This document shows, piece after piece, positions 25,416-33,567 of a stretch of 56,938 nt of DNA. Both the position numbers and the translations under genes were made by a program. Each line of letters opens with the position of its first letter. The stretch's first letter is position 1. The DNA is from Clostridia bacterium (GTDB taxonomy: Bacteria > Bacillota > Clostridia > Oscillospirales > CAG-272): contig JAFTNJ010000017.1 of the NCBI GenBank assembly GCA_017451915.1, positions 1 through 56,938 of the forward strand, written 5' to 3'. A model generated the notes under the pieces. It did not search any database. It was not told where the DNA came from and saw only the letters and a list, made by a program, of their open reading frames with translations.

Positions 25416-26198
25416 TTAGTACAGCTTATATTTCAATCTCAAATTATCCGCGATCATCGCGATGAACTCACTATTCGTGGGCTTTCCTCGGTTGTTTTGA
25501 ATGGTGTACCCAAAATACGAATTGAGCGTATCCACGTCGCCCCGATCCCAAGCCACCTCAATGGCGTGACGGATGGCGCGCTCTACACGGGAGGTGGTGG
25601 TACTGTACTTTTTGGCTACGCTGGGGTAGAGGACCTTGGTAACGCTGTTGATGATGTCGCTGTCCTTAATGGTGAGAAGAATGGCAGTACGCAAATACTG
25701 GTAGCCCTTGATATGAGCGGGAACGCCGATCTGGTGAATGATCTGGGTCACCTGGGTTTCAATGTCCGGCTCCTTGCTCTCGGCTTGCATGGCCGATGCG
25801 GGAAGGTCTCTCTGCCGTCGGGAGAGAATGCTTTGAATGTGCTCGGCCAAGCTGTTGATATTCACCGGCTTGATCAGGCAGAGCTCAGCACCGGCCTCGG
25901 TGGCCTGAATAAAGACGTTTTGGTTAGAGACCGAGGACATGACGATGAACACCGGTTGCTTGCCCTGACCGCGATCCATGGCGCGACAGCTTCGCAGCAC
26001 GCCGATGCCGTCCAGCTTGGAGAGCCAGACCTCCATCAAAACCACGTCGGGACAAAAGCGGGAGATCTTCAAAAGGGTGTCCTCGCCGTTGGAGGCTTCC
26101 TCCAGGTTGCGGTAGCCAAGACGGTGCAGTCCGTCCCGTATGGCGGCGCGACCGTTGGCGTTTTCGTCTGCGATCAGGATCTTTGTAGTGTATTCCAT
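25416..26198 (-). CDS. spo0A: Sporulation response regulator Spo0A with Glu at the phosphoacceptor site
   Basis: A 260-residue Spo0A, the master regulator of sporulation. Residues 1-125 are a receiver domain and about 150-260 the Spo0A-specific DNA-binding domain ([16 protein letters not shown] near its start, [18 protein letters not shown] as recognition helix region, [14 protein letters not shown] at the end). The acidic pair Asp11-Glu12 and the conserved Lys (IKPVN) are present, but the phosphoacceptor is Glu56 (codon GAG, complement of 26031-26033), where Spo0A normally has Asp, and the following proline is replaced. The protein may therefore be constitutively active or controlled without phosphorylation. 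GGAGG precedes the ATG. It stands alone; spoIVB is not adjacent. Confidence 0.93.
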   Translation of the reverse strand: MEYTTKILIADENANGRAAIRDGLHRLGYRNLEEASNGEDTLLKISRFCPDVVLMEVWLSKLDGIGVLRSCRAMDRGQGKQPVFIVMSSVSNQNVFIQATEAGAELCLIKPVNINSLAEHIQSILSRRQRDLPASAMQAESKEPDIETQVTQIIHQIGVPAHIKGYQYLRTAILLTIKDSDIINSVTKVLYPSVAKKYSTTTSRVERAIRHAIEVAWDRGDVDTLNSYFGYTIQNNRGKPTNSEFIAMIADNLRLKYKLY

Positions 26199-26277
26199 GT
26201 GTAAAAACTCCTCCGAAATTTTCTTTGCAATACCGTTTCCCCCATAAAAAAAGATTTTATCGGTTTACAGTATTTTT

Positions 26278-26318
26278 CTCGACAGGAATATTTTACCATA
26301 TTTTGGAAATTTTTGCAA
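26278..26318 (-). promoter_or_regulatory. spo0A promoter with a near-0A box
   Basis: On the minus strand: TTGCAA (26313-26318), 17 bases, TAAAAT (26290-26295). Just downstream of the -10 lies TGTCGAG (26278-26284), one base from the 0A-box core TGNCGAA, which would allow autoregulation. Confidence 0.55.
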
Positions 26319-26362
26319 GACTTGATTCTATAAAATAGTTTCCAAACTTTCACGGCAAAAAC

Positions 26363-26377
26363 TGGTAAAAATTACCA
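26363..26377 (-). terminator. Weak hairpin, possible terminator of the rluB-side operon
   Basis: TGGTAA-AAA-TTACCA palindrome between spo0A and the gene before it. On the minus strand GTTTTTG follows. The stem is only six A/T-rich pairs, so it would be a poor terminator; an operator is an alternative. Confidence 0.35.
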
Positions 26378-26388
26378 ATTTCTGGAAA

Positions 26389-26784
26389 TTATTGTTTTTT
26401 GGAGTGTTGGCAGGGCTCCTTGAAGAAGTCGGTCAGATCCATAAAGTAGCGTCCGTCGGGGTTTTTGGTAAAGCCGATGGCCTTGATCAGGGTCTCGTTG
26501 TCATAGTTGGCATCAAAATAGGCCTGATGCACGCCGCAGAGATCAATAAAGTTGAGGGCGGCGCGCCCCATCACGAACATGGGCTCAAACTCGTAGGCGT
26601 CGGGCAGATGGGCAAACTCCAAAATGCGGCCGCCGTTTTGATCCATGGTGAACTGGCAAACGCCCTTCAGCTCGCCGTCCACCAGTGCCTTGTAGGCCAG
26701 CAGCTCGGTGTGAAAGGGAATCTTGCAGCGGGCGCAAAGTGCCTCCTGCTCTTGCTTTTCTTGAATCGGTAATACTTCCAGCAT
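26389..26784 (-). CDS. Small GNAT-like protein of unknown function
   Basis: A 131-residue soluble protein. The pattern of alternating strands and the late HQAYFDANYDNETLIKAIGF segment recall the C-terminal half of GNAT acetyltransferases, where a neighbour-strand motif of this kind precedes the last helix, but a clear acetyl-CoA-binding Q/RxxGxG/A motif is missing. Cys-His residues near the N-terminus (CARCKIPFH) could bind a metal. It follows rluB by 12 bases with GGAGAAG before its ATG, so it is the last gene of the block that starts at lon. Function is not known. Confidence 0.65.
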   Translation of the reverse strand: MLEVLPIQEKQEQEALCARCKIPFHTELLAYKALVDGELKGVCQFTMDQNGGRILEFAHLPDAYEFEPMFVMGRAALNFIDLCGVHQAYFDANYDNETLIKAIGFTKNPDGRYFMDLTDFFKEPCQHSKKQ

Positions 26785-26796
26785 AATCTTCTCCGT

Positions 26797-27525
26797 TTAT
26801 TTGTTTTCGTTGTTTTTTTGAGGAAAGAGGTAGGCTACCTCATCGGGGGTCAGGAGCCGCCACTTGCCAAGGGGCAGATCCCCCAGGCTCAGCTCTCCAA
26901 TGGCCACCCGTTGCAGGCGGGTGATCTTCAGGTCTACCGCCTCGCACATCCGACGGATCTGTCGGTTGCGTCCCTCGTAAAGGGTCATTTCCAGCTCCGT
27001 GGGCGAGAGGACTCGAACGCCAACCGGCTGCAATGCGTAGCCGTCCAGCTCCATGGGGGCCGCCAGAGCGGCAAGCTGCTCCCGGGTGGGAGTCTTCGCC
27101 AGCGTTACGTGATAGATTTTTGGAATCTCGTGGCGGGGATGGGTGAGATGATTGGCAAAGGCACCGTCATCGGTCAGAAGTAAAAGACCGTCGGAATCCA
27201 TATCCAGCCGTCCCACCGGATAGACGCGACTGCCGGCATTGCGGGTCAGATCGGTGACGTTTTTTCGTCCCTTTTCGTCCTTTGCGGTGCTGACGTAGCC
27301 GCGAGGCTTATTGAGCATCAGGTAGAGGTAGGGGGTGGAGCGGCGGGGGCGAAGGGGCTTGCCCAGATATTCTACCCGATCGGTTTCGGGATCCACCCGA
27401 TCTCCCAGCTGTGCCACGCGACCGTTGATGCGCACCTTTCCGGCCAGGATCTCGGCCTCGGCGGCACGACGGGAGAGCACTCCGCAGTCGGTAAAAAATT
27501 TTTGAAGCCGTATGGGCTCTGCCAT
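26797..27525 (-). CDS. rluB: 23S rRNA pseudouridine synthase, RluB/RsuA family
   Basis: A 242-residue enzyme with an S4 RNA-binding domain at about 3-50 and a RsuA/RluB catalytic domain. The catalytic aspartate lies in VGRLDMDSDGLLLLT; the MLNKPRG and EGRNRQIRRMCEAV motifs are typical. It isomerises a uridine in ribosomal RNA. It sits directly downstream of dacF (15 bases), the usual clostridial order. Confidence 0.93.
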   Translation of the reverse strand: MAEPIRLQKFFTDCGVLSRRAAEAEILAGKVRINGRVAQLGDRVDPETDRVEYLGKPLRPRRSTPYLYLMLNKPRGYVSTAKDEKGRKNVTDLTRNAGSRVYPVGRLDMDSDGLLLLTDDGAFANHLTHPRHEIPKIYHVTLAKTPTREQLAALAAPMELDGYALQPVGVRVLSPTELEMTLYEGRNRQIRRMCEAVDLKITRLQRVAIGELSLGDLPLGKWRLLTPDEVAYLFPQKNNENK

Positions 27526-27540
27526 GGTTATTTCCTTCCT

Positions 27541-28719
27541 TTATTTTAAAAATCCAAAAAGACGCTTGAGCCATTCCCAAAAGCCATTGGTTTTTTCGTA
27601 GCGTTCTACGCCGTAGCAGGCGGCAAGGGGGGCCTCGCCAAGACATTCCTCCTGTCCGTCACCGTCGGTGTCACCAAAAAAGCGTACGTAGCCCAGGATT
27701 TCTCCCGGGGAGACGGCCGCATAGACGAAGCGGGGGAGCTCCACCACGGAGCGCAGAGAAAGCTCACGGTTGGGAAGCACGCGGGAAAGGGACTCGGTAT
27801 TGCTGACCATCACGTAGGCGTCGCATCCGCCAACCACCGCCAGGGGAAGGAGAAATTCCTCCGCCCGACAGAGCTCCACCGACCGGTATTGAGAAAATCC
27901 GTAGTCCAGCATGGCGGAGTGGTCGTTCCAATCGTCGGGGGCGTTCAAAGTGACGGCAATGAGGGTAACACCGCCTTTTTCCGCCGCTGAGACCAGGCAT
28001 CGACCGCTGCGCTTGGTAAACCCGGTCTTGCCACCGATGCACCCTTCATAGGAGCGCAGAAGCTTGTTGTGATTGACCAAAAGACGGGCCGAATCGGTGC
28101 TTTCATGGGGAATGGTTGCCTTCTTGGTGGACATGATGGTTTGAAGCAGCTCGTTTTGAAGTGCCGCGCGCATGATGACGGCCAGATCGTAGGCCGTGGT
28201 GTAATGCTCCTCCGCGTCCAGACCGTGGGGATTGACGAAATGGGAGTTGGTCAGCCCCAGAGCGGCGGCGGTCTTATTCATTTCGGCGGCAAAGGCCTCC
28301 ACACTACCCGCCGTACCGCAGGCAACCGCAACCGCGGCATCGTTGGCCGATTCCAAAAGAACCGCGTAGAGCAGCTGCTCCAGGGTCAACGTCTCCCCCT
28401 CGGTCAGATAGATGGAGGAGCCCTCCACGTTCACGGCTTGGGGAGGCACGGTAATGCTTTGGGTGGGGGCGGCCAGCTGCAGGGCCACCAACGCCGTCAT
28501 GATCTTCGTCGTGCTTGCCATGGGCAAGGGGGTGGATTCGTTTACGCCCAGGATCACAGTACCGCTTTCGGCCTCCATCAGCACGGCCCCCTGCGCCGAC
28601 ACGACAGGAGGGAAGTCCGCGGGCTCCACCTCCACCTTGGCTTCGCCCGGAAATCGCAGGACTCCACACAGAAGCAGACAGGAGAGAAGGAACGAAAGCG
28701 CTTTTTTCCATTTAGACAT
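27541..28719 (-). CDS. dacF: D-alanyl-D-alanine carboxypeptidase (PBP5/DacF type)
   Basis: A 392-residue secreted serine peptidase that trims the terminal D-Ala from peptidoglycan stem peptides. An N-terminal signal peptide (1-27), catalytic SxxK Ser69-Lys72, SxN Ser124-Asn126 and KTG 231-233 are intact. The C-terminus ends in the amphipathic FWEWLKRLFGFLK, a membrane-surface anchor typical of this class. Its neighbours (gerW, DUF2953, scpAB) support a DacF-like, sporulation-associated role. The Shine-Dalgarno GGAGGG is partly inside an inverted repeat (28729-28769). Confidence 0.93.
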   Translation of the reverse strand: MSKWKKALSFLLSCLLLCGVLRFPGEAKVEVEPADFPPVVSAQGAVLMEAESGTVILGVNESTPLPMASTTKIMTALVALQLAAPTQSITVPPQAVNVEGSSIYLTEGETLTLEQLLYAVLLESANDAAVAVACGTAGSVEAFAAEMNKTAAALGLTNSHFVNPHGLDAEEHYTTAYDLAVIMRAALQNELLQTIMSTKKATIPHESTDSARLLVNHNKLLRSYEGCIGGKTGFTKRSGRCLVSAAEKGGVTLIAVTLNAPDDWNDHSAMLDYGFSQYRSVELCRAEEFLLPLAVVGGCDAYVMVSNTESLSRVLPNRELSLRSVVELPRFVYAAVSPGEILGYVRFFGDTDGDGQEECLGEAPLAACYGVERYEKTNGFWEWLKRLFGFLK

Positions 28720-28728
28720 AATAAGACC

Positions 28729-28769
28729 CTCCGGAAAAATAGATTTTGTACCAATATATTTTTCCGGAG
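28729..28769 (-). promoter_or_regulatory. Inverted repeat covering the dacF ribosome-binding site
   Basis: CTCCGGAAAAATA (28729-28741) and TATTTTTCCGGAG (28757-28769) form a perfect 13-bp inverted repeat with a 15-base loop. In the dacF mRNA the 3' arm contains GGAG of the Shine-Dalgarno GGAGGG, so folding would hide it. No U-run follows, so it is not a standard terminator. Confidence 0.6.
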
Positions 28770-28800
28770 TGAGGTTTATGTCAGATGAGAGCGGAGAGGG

Positions 28801-29433
28801 TTAAAAAGGCGCTGCAGAGGTAATGTCCTCGTCGTCGTCATCCTCGTCGTAATCGTAGGCGGCGCGTTTGGCGGCTTTGGCGGCGCGTTTGGCCTCCTTT
28901 GCGGCACGCTTGGCGGCTTTGGCATCCTGCTTTTCCTCTTTTGGCGTTGCGGGAACCTCTACCGAAGCCAGCTCAACCTCCAGCTTTTTGGAGATCTCCT
29001 CCTCCTTCTTTTGGATCTCCTCCTCGCTGGGGGAGGAATCCTTTCCGTCCCCGGAGAAGGCACTCATGATGCGGCGGATCAGATCCGGTGCCTGATCCAG
29101 CAGATCAAAGACCTGCTCCACGGGACCGCTCTTTTCCTGGGAGATCGGCAGCATTTCCACCTTCCCCTCGGGGGAAACGATCAAAAAGCCGATGGGGGAA
29201 ACGCTCACGCCGGTTCCGCCACCGCCGCCAAAGTTCTTGGCACCGTTGCTGTTTTTGCTTGGCAGATCCAGTCCTCCCGAGGCAAATCCCATGGAAAGCT
29301 TGGAGATGGGAATGATCACCGTGCCACCGGGGGTCACGATCTGCTTTCCAACAATGGTATCGGCATCAATAAAGGTGCGGATCTGTTGCAGGGAATCGTT
29401 GATGATGTTTTTGATAGAAGATTCGTTTTCCAT
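28801..29433 (-). CDS. gerW: GerW/YtfJ-family sporulation protein with a charged tail
   Basis: A 210-residue protein. Residues 1-105 match the GerW (YtfJ) family of spore proteins needed for germination in Bacillus: an N-terminal helix, then VGKQIVTPGGTVIIPISKL and a Gly-rich stretch (GGGGGTGVSVSPIGFLI). The tail is unusual: a Glu-rich helix (about 137-152), an Ala/Lys/Arg repeat (171-192, of the KRAAKEAKRAAKAAKRAA type) and an Asp/Glu cluster (194-203). It lies between DUF2953 and dacF, the usual order. It is cytoplasmic with no signal peptide. Confidence 0.88.
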   Translation of the reverse strand: MENESSIKNIINDSLQQIRTFIDADTIVGKQIVTPGGTVIIPISKLSMGFASGGLDLPSKNSNGAKNFGGGGGTGVSVSPIGFLIVSPEGKVEMLPISQEKSGPVEQVFDLLDQAPDLIRRIMSAFSGDGKDSSPSEEEIQKKEEEISKKLEVELASVEVPATPKEEKQDAKAAKRAAKEAKRAAKAAKRAAYDYDEDDDDEDITSAAPF

Positions 29434-29460
29434 AAGGCTTATCCTTTCGTATGGTTGCGA

Positions 29461-30219
29461 TTACGGTTTTGGAGTGGATGCGTTTGCGGCGCGGCCGGCG
29501 GCCTTTTGCATCGCGTTCTGCTTTTCCTTCTGATAGGTCAGAAGCATGGGGAGCAGGATCCCCAGGGCTTGGTAAAAGCGCAGGGAGCAGATCAGGTCGA
29601 TCTCGGCGGCCGAGGTGGTTTGCCCAAAGGCCGGGATCAAACGGATACTGCCGGGCTTGCGCCGGATGGGAATGAAATGGTCCTGGAGCCATTGGAGCAG
29701 ATCGCCAAGGATCTGTACCAGGACACCGTAAAGCACGGCCGTCTTGGCGGCGTCCTCGGTGCCCACCCAAAGGTGGAGCTGCTTAACGTGTAAACGGAAC
29801 TTTCCGTTGGTGACGGTGTAGAGCTTTTGGAGCAGGGCAACCACCATTTCCAGATTTTCTTTTAGATTGGGGGATGGAGGCTTGGGTGCGGGAGTGGCAG
29901 ACTTGGGGGCTTTCTTGGCCTTTTTTGCCTGCTTTTTGGATTTTCGCAGGGCTTTTCTCTGCTCCTTGCGGGCTTTGCGATCCGACCTCCGCCGTTCTCG
30001 GCGCAGCACCTCGTAGGGATCGATGCACTCGACGGGCGTCGGATTTTTCGTGTCATCCTCATCCGAAAGCAGGGGGATGGGAAAACCGCAGATATAGAGC
30101 ACAATCCGCAAACGGGTGCGGAAAACGATGCGGATCTTGGCTCTGCCAAGAAACAGTACAAGCAACAACAGGAGGATCAGTCCTCCCAATACGGCCAGTA
30201 CGGCCAACAGCGGCTTCAT
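29461..30219 (-). CDS. DUF2953-family membrane-anchored protein
   Basis: A 252-residue protein with one N-terminal transmembrane helix (5-25), a highly basic Lys/Arg/Gln-rich stretch (73-106) and a C-terminal domain with conserved-looking KLYTVTNGKFRLHVKQLHLWVGTEDAAKTAVLYG, given here only by its position around residues 130-165, which is the part shared with DUF2953 proteins. The family is common in clostridia between scpB and gerW and is linked to sporulation by context only. The ATG at 30219 follows GGAGGG and is preferred over an upstream in-frame start at 30291, which is inside the scpB end. Confidence 0.78.
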   Translation of the reverse strand: MKPLLAVLAVLGGLILLLLLVLFLGRAKIRIVFRTRLRIVLYICGFPIPLLSDEDDTKNPTPVECIDPYEVLRRERRRSDRKARKEQRKALRKSKKQAKKAKKAPKSATPAPKPPSPNLKENLEMVVALLQKLYTVTNGKFRLHVKQLHLWVGTEDAAKTAVLYGVLVQILGDLLQWLQDHFIPIRRKPGSIRLIPAFGQTTSAAEIDLICSLRFYQALGILLPMLLTYQKEKQNAMQKAAGRAANASTPKP

Positions 30220-30259
30220 CAAATCCCTCCTTTCAACGAAGATGGGGTGCGGGAATGGG

Positions 30260-30979
30260 TCAGGGGGCGACGGGCTCGCCTCCGTTTTCAAAAATCACGT
30301 CGGTTTCGTCGGTGTCCACCGGCGCGGAGTATTCCTTCAAGGGGGCTTCATCGTCTGCGGCGATGTCGGACTCCTCCAATGCCGCGGTCTCTTGCTGCTG
30401 CTCGCTTTGTGCCGCGGCTGCACTCAAGGCCTCGGTTTCGGGAAGCTCCTCCAGCGACTGGATGCCAAAGACGCGAAGGAATTTATCGGTAGTGACGTAG
30501 AGCATGGGACGGCCGGGAGCGTCCAGACGTCCGGCGGCCTCGATCAGTCCTTTGTCCAACAGGGAGTTGACGGCATAGGAGCTGTCCACACCGCGCACCA
30601 GATCAATAAAGGAACGGGTTACCGGCTGGTTGTAGGCAACCACGGCCAGAACCTCCATGGAGGAGGCAGAGAGGTTGCCGCCCCGACGGATGCCCAGGGC
30701 CTCGCGGATGTAGGGGGCGTATTGCTCTTTGGTGGTCAGCTGACAGGTGGTGGGGTAGAGGAGAAGCTGGATTCCATGGTAGGTTTCGGCCTCCTGGAAG
30801 TGCTGGGCCATTTTTTTGACGATGACCTTTACGTCCTTGGGGGAAAGCCCCAATACCTCTCCGATTTTATCGTAGCGCATGGGATAGCCTGCGGCAAAGA
30901 GAATGGCCTCAATGGCTTGCTCGATCTCCTGCTCGGTGGCGGGAGGCTCGATGACGGGCGCGTTCTTTTTTTCTTCCAT
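30260..30979 (-). CDS. scpB: Segregation and condensation protein B
   Basis: A 239-residue ScpB, a kleisin-associated winged-helix protein of the SMC condensin complex. The two winged-helix domains occupy about 14-175 (e.g. AIEAILFAAGYPMRYDKIGEVL, split across helices, and LSASSMEVLAVVAYNQPVTRS). A Glu/Ala/Gln-rich acidic tail (about 190-239) has no assigned role. It follows scpA by six bases. Confidence 0.93.
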   Translation of the reverse strand: MEEKKNAPVIEPPATEQEIEQAIEAILFAAGYPMRYDKIGEVLGLSPKDVKVIVKKMAQHFQEAETYHGIQLLLYPTTCQLTTKEQYAPYIREALGIRRGGNLSASSMEVLAVVAYNQPVTRSFIDLVRGVDSSYAVNSLLDKGLIEAAGRLDAPGRPMLYVTTDKFLRVFGIQSLEELPETEALSAAAAQSEQQQETAALEESDIAADDEAPLKEYSAPVDTDETDVIFENGGEPVAP

Positions 30980-30985
30980 GGGTGA

Positions 30986-32134
30986 TTACGTCCTTTCTGT
31001 GGGTTCGTCGTTGCCGTCGGTGGCAGTAAAATCTTTGGCTTTTTCGGTCATGGTACGCAGGATCTCGTTCATATCCAGACCCAGATCGTCCATAATGTCC
31101 TCGGCGTCGGCGGAGAGCTTTTCATCCAGCATGGCCTCCAGTTGTGCCTCGGCCTCCAGGTCGCTGTCATCGGCGGGGAGATCCGCGGCAAGGGATGCGT
31201 TGGCCGCTTCCTTGGCACGGCGGCGTTCCTCGGCGCGGCGCGCGCGCTCCTCCTCACGCAACCGCTTCTTTTCCGCCAGCTTGCGCTCACGAATGATGCG
31301 TCGCTGTTCCCGATGCATCTCTGCCTTGGAGGAGAGAGGAATGGGATCGTCGCCAATATTGCTCGGGTCGTATACCTTTTCGGGTTGTTCCTCCACGGGA
31401 GCATCGTTGATAACGAAGCGGGTATTTGAGCCGTGGATGACGGTGTAGGAATCGGGATCCTCCTCAATGAGGATCTTGCGCACCTTGATCAGTTCCAGGA
31501 TGCCCAGGAAGATTGCAATCAGGTCGGGCAGAGAGGTGGCGTCGGAAAGCAACTCCTTCATAGAGGGCTTTTTCTTTTTCTCAATGTGATGGAGGATGCC
31601 AACGATCTTTACGTCCACGGGAATGATGGGTTTGGCAATCATGGGGGCAAAGACCTGCTTTTCGGCCTTGGGACGGCTCTCGTTGGCGGCAATGATGCGG
31701 CGCACCGCAAGACACAGAGCTGTGACCTGCTGATCGGCCACGTAGGAGGTATCTATTGAGATCTCGTCGGTGTCCTTGACCATGCGGCCGCTGAAGCGTT
31801 GGTACAGAGGGATCATTTTTGCTGCGGCTTGCTTGGCCTGCTGATAGCGGAGCAGGGCGTCGGCCAACTCCTTGCGGGGATCCTTTTCGGGTTCCTCCGC
31901 CCGGGGCAAAAGCATACGGCTCTTGATCAGCATCAGCTCGCTGGCCATAACGATGAATTCTCCGGCCAGCTCCATATCCATGTCCTGCGCCGCCTTGATG
32001 TACTCCAGGTACTGATCGCAGATCAGGGCAATGGGAATATCCTCAATATTTACTTTGTTTTTTTGGATCAGCGTCAGCAACAGGTCCAAGGGACCCTCAA
32101 ATTGCTCGATGCGATAGGTGATAACGGTTTCCAT
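30986..32134 (-). CDS. scpA: Segregation and condensation protein A with a long charged tail
   Basis: A 382-residue ScpA kleisin, larger than the usual ~250. Residues 1-80 are the N-terminal SMC-binding region (FEGPLDLLLTLIQKNKVNIEDIPI is its hallmark, given by position 12-34), and 170-240 the C-terminal winged helix. The extra 140 residues consist of a basic coiled-coil (273-308, Arg/Glu/Lys-rich) and an acidic Asp/Glu-rich stretch (318-360). It bridges the SMC head domains with ScpB. It is cotranscribed with scpB. Confidence 0.94.
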   Translation of the reverse strand: METVITYRIEQFEGPLDLLLTLIQKNKVNIEDIPIALICDQYLEYIKAAQDMDMELAGEFIVMASELMLIKSRMLLPRAEEPEKDPRKELADALLRYQQAKQAAAKMIPLYQRFSGRMVKDTDEISIDTSYVADQQVTALCLAVRRIIAANESRPKAEKQVFAPMIAKPIIPVDVKIVGILHHIEKKKKPSMKELLSDATSLPDLIAIFLGILELIKVRKILIEEDPDSYTVIHGSNTRFVINDAPVEEQPEKVYDPSNIGDDPIPLSSKAEMHREQRRIIRERKLAEKKRLREEERARRAEERRRAKEAANASLAADLPADDSDLEAEAQLEAMLDEKLSADAEDIMDDLGLDMNEILRTMTEKAKDFTATDGNDEPTERT

Positions 32135-32157
32135 AGATCAAAGATGGGTCCTTTCGG

Positions 32158-32901
32158 TCAAGTAAATGCGGGGAGCAAGAGCTTAAAAAAGAGATTGGAA
32201 ACGGGTTCCAGGATTCCTACGGTCAATTTGCTTGCGATCCAACCGAAGGGGGAAATACCGAAGCGGGAGAGGACGAGCAGGGCGATCAACATTCCCATCA
32301 TGATCTGACGCTCGTATTTCATAATGCCGAAATACAGCTTGTTGGGCAAAAAGACAAAGGCAATGCGGGAGCCGTCAAAGGGAGGGACGGGAATCAGATT
32401 AAACACCATAAACAGGAAATTGATCATGGCTCCGTTGACAAACATATTATAAAGCCAATACATACAGTTGGTCAAAAAGCCGGGATCCGTGATCGACGCG
32501 GTGGAGACGGTGGTAACGACTCTGCAGTAGTAAAGCGCGTAAAAGAATCCGCCCAGAACGGCGCAGAGCAACCCAAGGATCAGGTTTGCTCCGGGACCTG
32601 CCGCGCCGGTCAAAGCCATGCCGCGGCGGGGATTGCGGAAATTACGGGCATCAATGCGCACCGGCTTTGCCCAGCCGTAGCCAAAGATCAGCAGGAACAA
32701 AAAGCCCAGGGGATCCAGGTGCTTCAGGGGATTCAGGGTCAGGCGTCCCATCAGGTAGGCGGTGGGGTCTCCGCACTTGTAGGCCATCCATCCGTGGGCG
32801 GCCTCGTGGGCAGAGAGCGCCAGGGCCATCATGGGAAGAATGAGTAACAGGGAGATCAGTGCGCTTTGCAGATCGCCGTCTTCTAATATCGAAAACAACA
32901 T
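32158..32901 (-). CDS. Site-2 protease (M50) family membrane metalloprotease
   Basis: A 247-residue polytopic membrane protein with the zinc motif HEAAH (His32, Glu33, His36) in its first helix and the third ligand in NLIPVPPFDGSRI (about 165-180). These mark M50 site-2-like proteases (ywhC type), which cleave membrane proteins. The hydrophobic profile suggests five to six helices. The family precedes scpA in many clostridia. Substrate unknown. Confidence 0.9.
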   Translation of the reverse strand: MLFSILEDGDLQSALISLLLILPMMALALSAHEAAHGWMAYKCGDPTAYLMGRLTLNPLKHLDPLGFLFLLIFGYGWAKPVRIDARNFRNPRRGMALTGAAGPGANLILGLLCAVLGGFFYALYYCRVVTTVSTASITDPGFLTNCMYWLYNMFVNGAMINFLFMVFNLIPVPPFDGSRIAFVFLPNKLYFGIMKYERQIMMGMLIALLVLSRFGISPFGWIASKLTVGILEPVSNLFFKLLLPAFT

Positions 32902-32954
32902 GGTTCTTCTCTCTTTTCAAATAATAATCGAGCGACCAAGCGTGCGGTGAACGC

Positions 32955-33563
32955 TTACAGCTTGATCTGGGTGTATTCGGCAATGCGAGCCCAAAGCTCC
33001 TGCCGTCCCACGCTCTTGAGGGCAGAGTAGAAAAGGATGGGAGTGTCCGTGGGAATGTCGGGATGGTTGTGCAGCAGCTCCTCGGACTTTTTGCGCTCGG
33101 TGGCGTTGAGCTTGTCGCACTTGGTGGCTACCACCAGGTAGGGGATGTCACTCTCGTTCAAAAAGCGGAGCATCATTTCGTCATCGGCGGTGGGGCCAAT
33201 GCGACTGTCTACCAGTTGGATCACCAGCTTGAGCAGATCCCGGTTGGGATTTTGGGTAAAGTACCCGTCGGTCAGGGCCGACCACTGGGCCTTATCGGCA
33301 GGATTCCGCTTGGCAAAGCCGTAGCCGGGCAGGTCTACCAGAAAGAGCTTTTTGTCCACGTCGTAAAAGTTGACGGTGATGGTCTTACCGGGAGCCGAGC
33401 TGACGCGTGCCAGGGATTTGCGCCCCAGGAGGGAATTGATCAAAGAGCTCTTTCCCACGTTGGAGCGCCCGGAGAAGGCGATCTGCACCATGGGATCGGT
33501 GGGGAACTGCTTGGGGAGTCCCGCGCTGATACGCAGGTTGGTGTTATTCAAATTCAAAGCCAT
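32955..33563 (-). CDS. engB: Ribosome biogenesis GTP-binding protein EngB/YsxC
   Basis: A 202-residue GTPase for late 50S subunit assembly. Motifs: G1 GRSNVGKS, switch I region, G3 DLPGYG and G4 TKCDK. The ATG at 33563 is set by GGAG upstream and the family length; the frame is open further upstream but that region is the lon gene. The start lies four bases after the lon stop, the usual lon-engB arrangement. Confidence 0.95.
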   Translation of the reverse strand: MALNLNNTNLRISAGLPKQFPTDPMVQIAFSGRSNVGKSSLINSLLGRKSLARVSSAPGKTITVNFYDVDKKLFLVDLPGYGFAKRNPADKAQWSALTDGYFTQNPNRDLLKLVIQLVDSRIGPTADDEMMLRFLNESDIPYLVVATKCDKLNATERKKSEELLHNHPDIPTDTPILFYSALKSVGRQELWARIAEYTQIKL

Positions 33564-33567
33564 AGGG

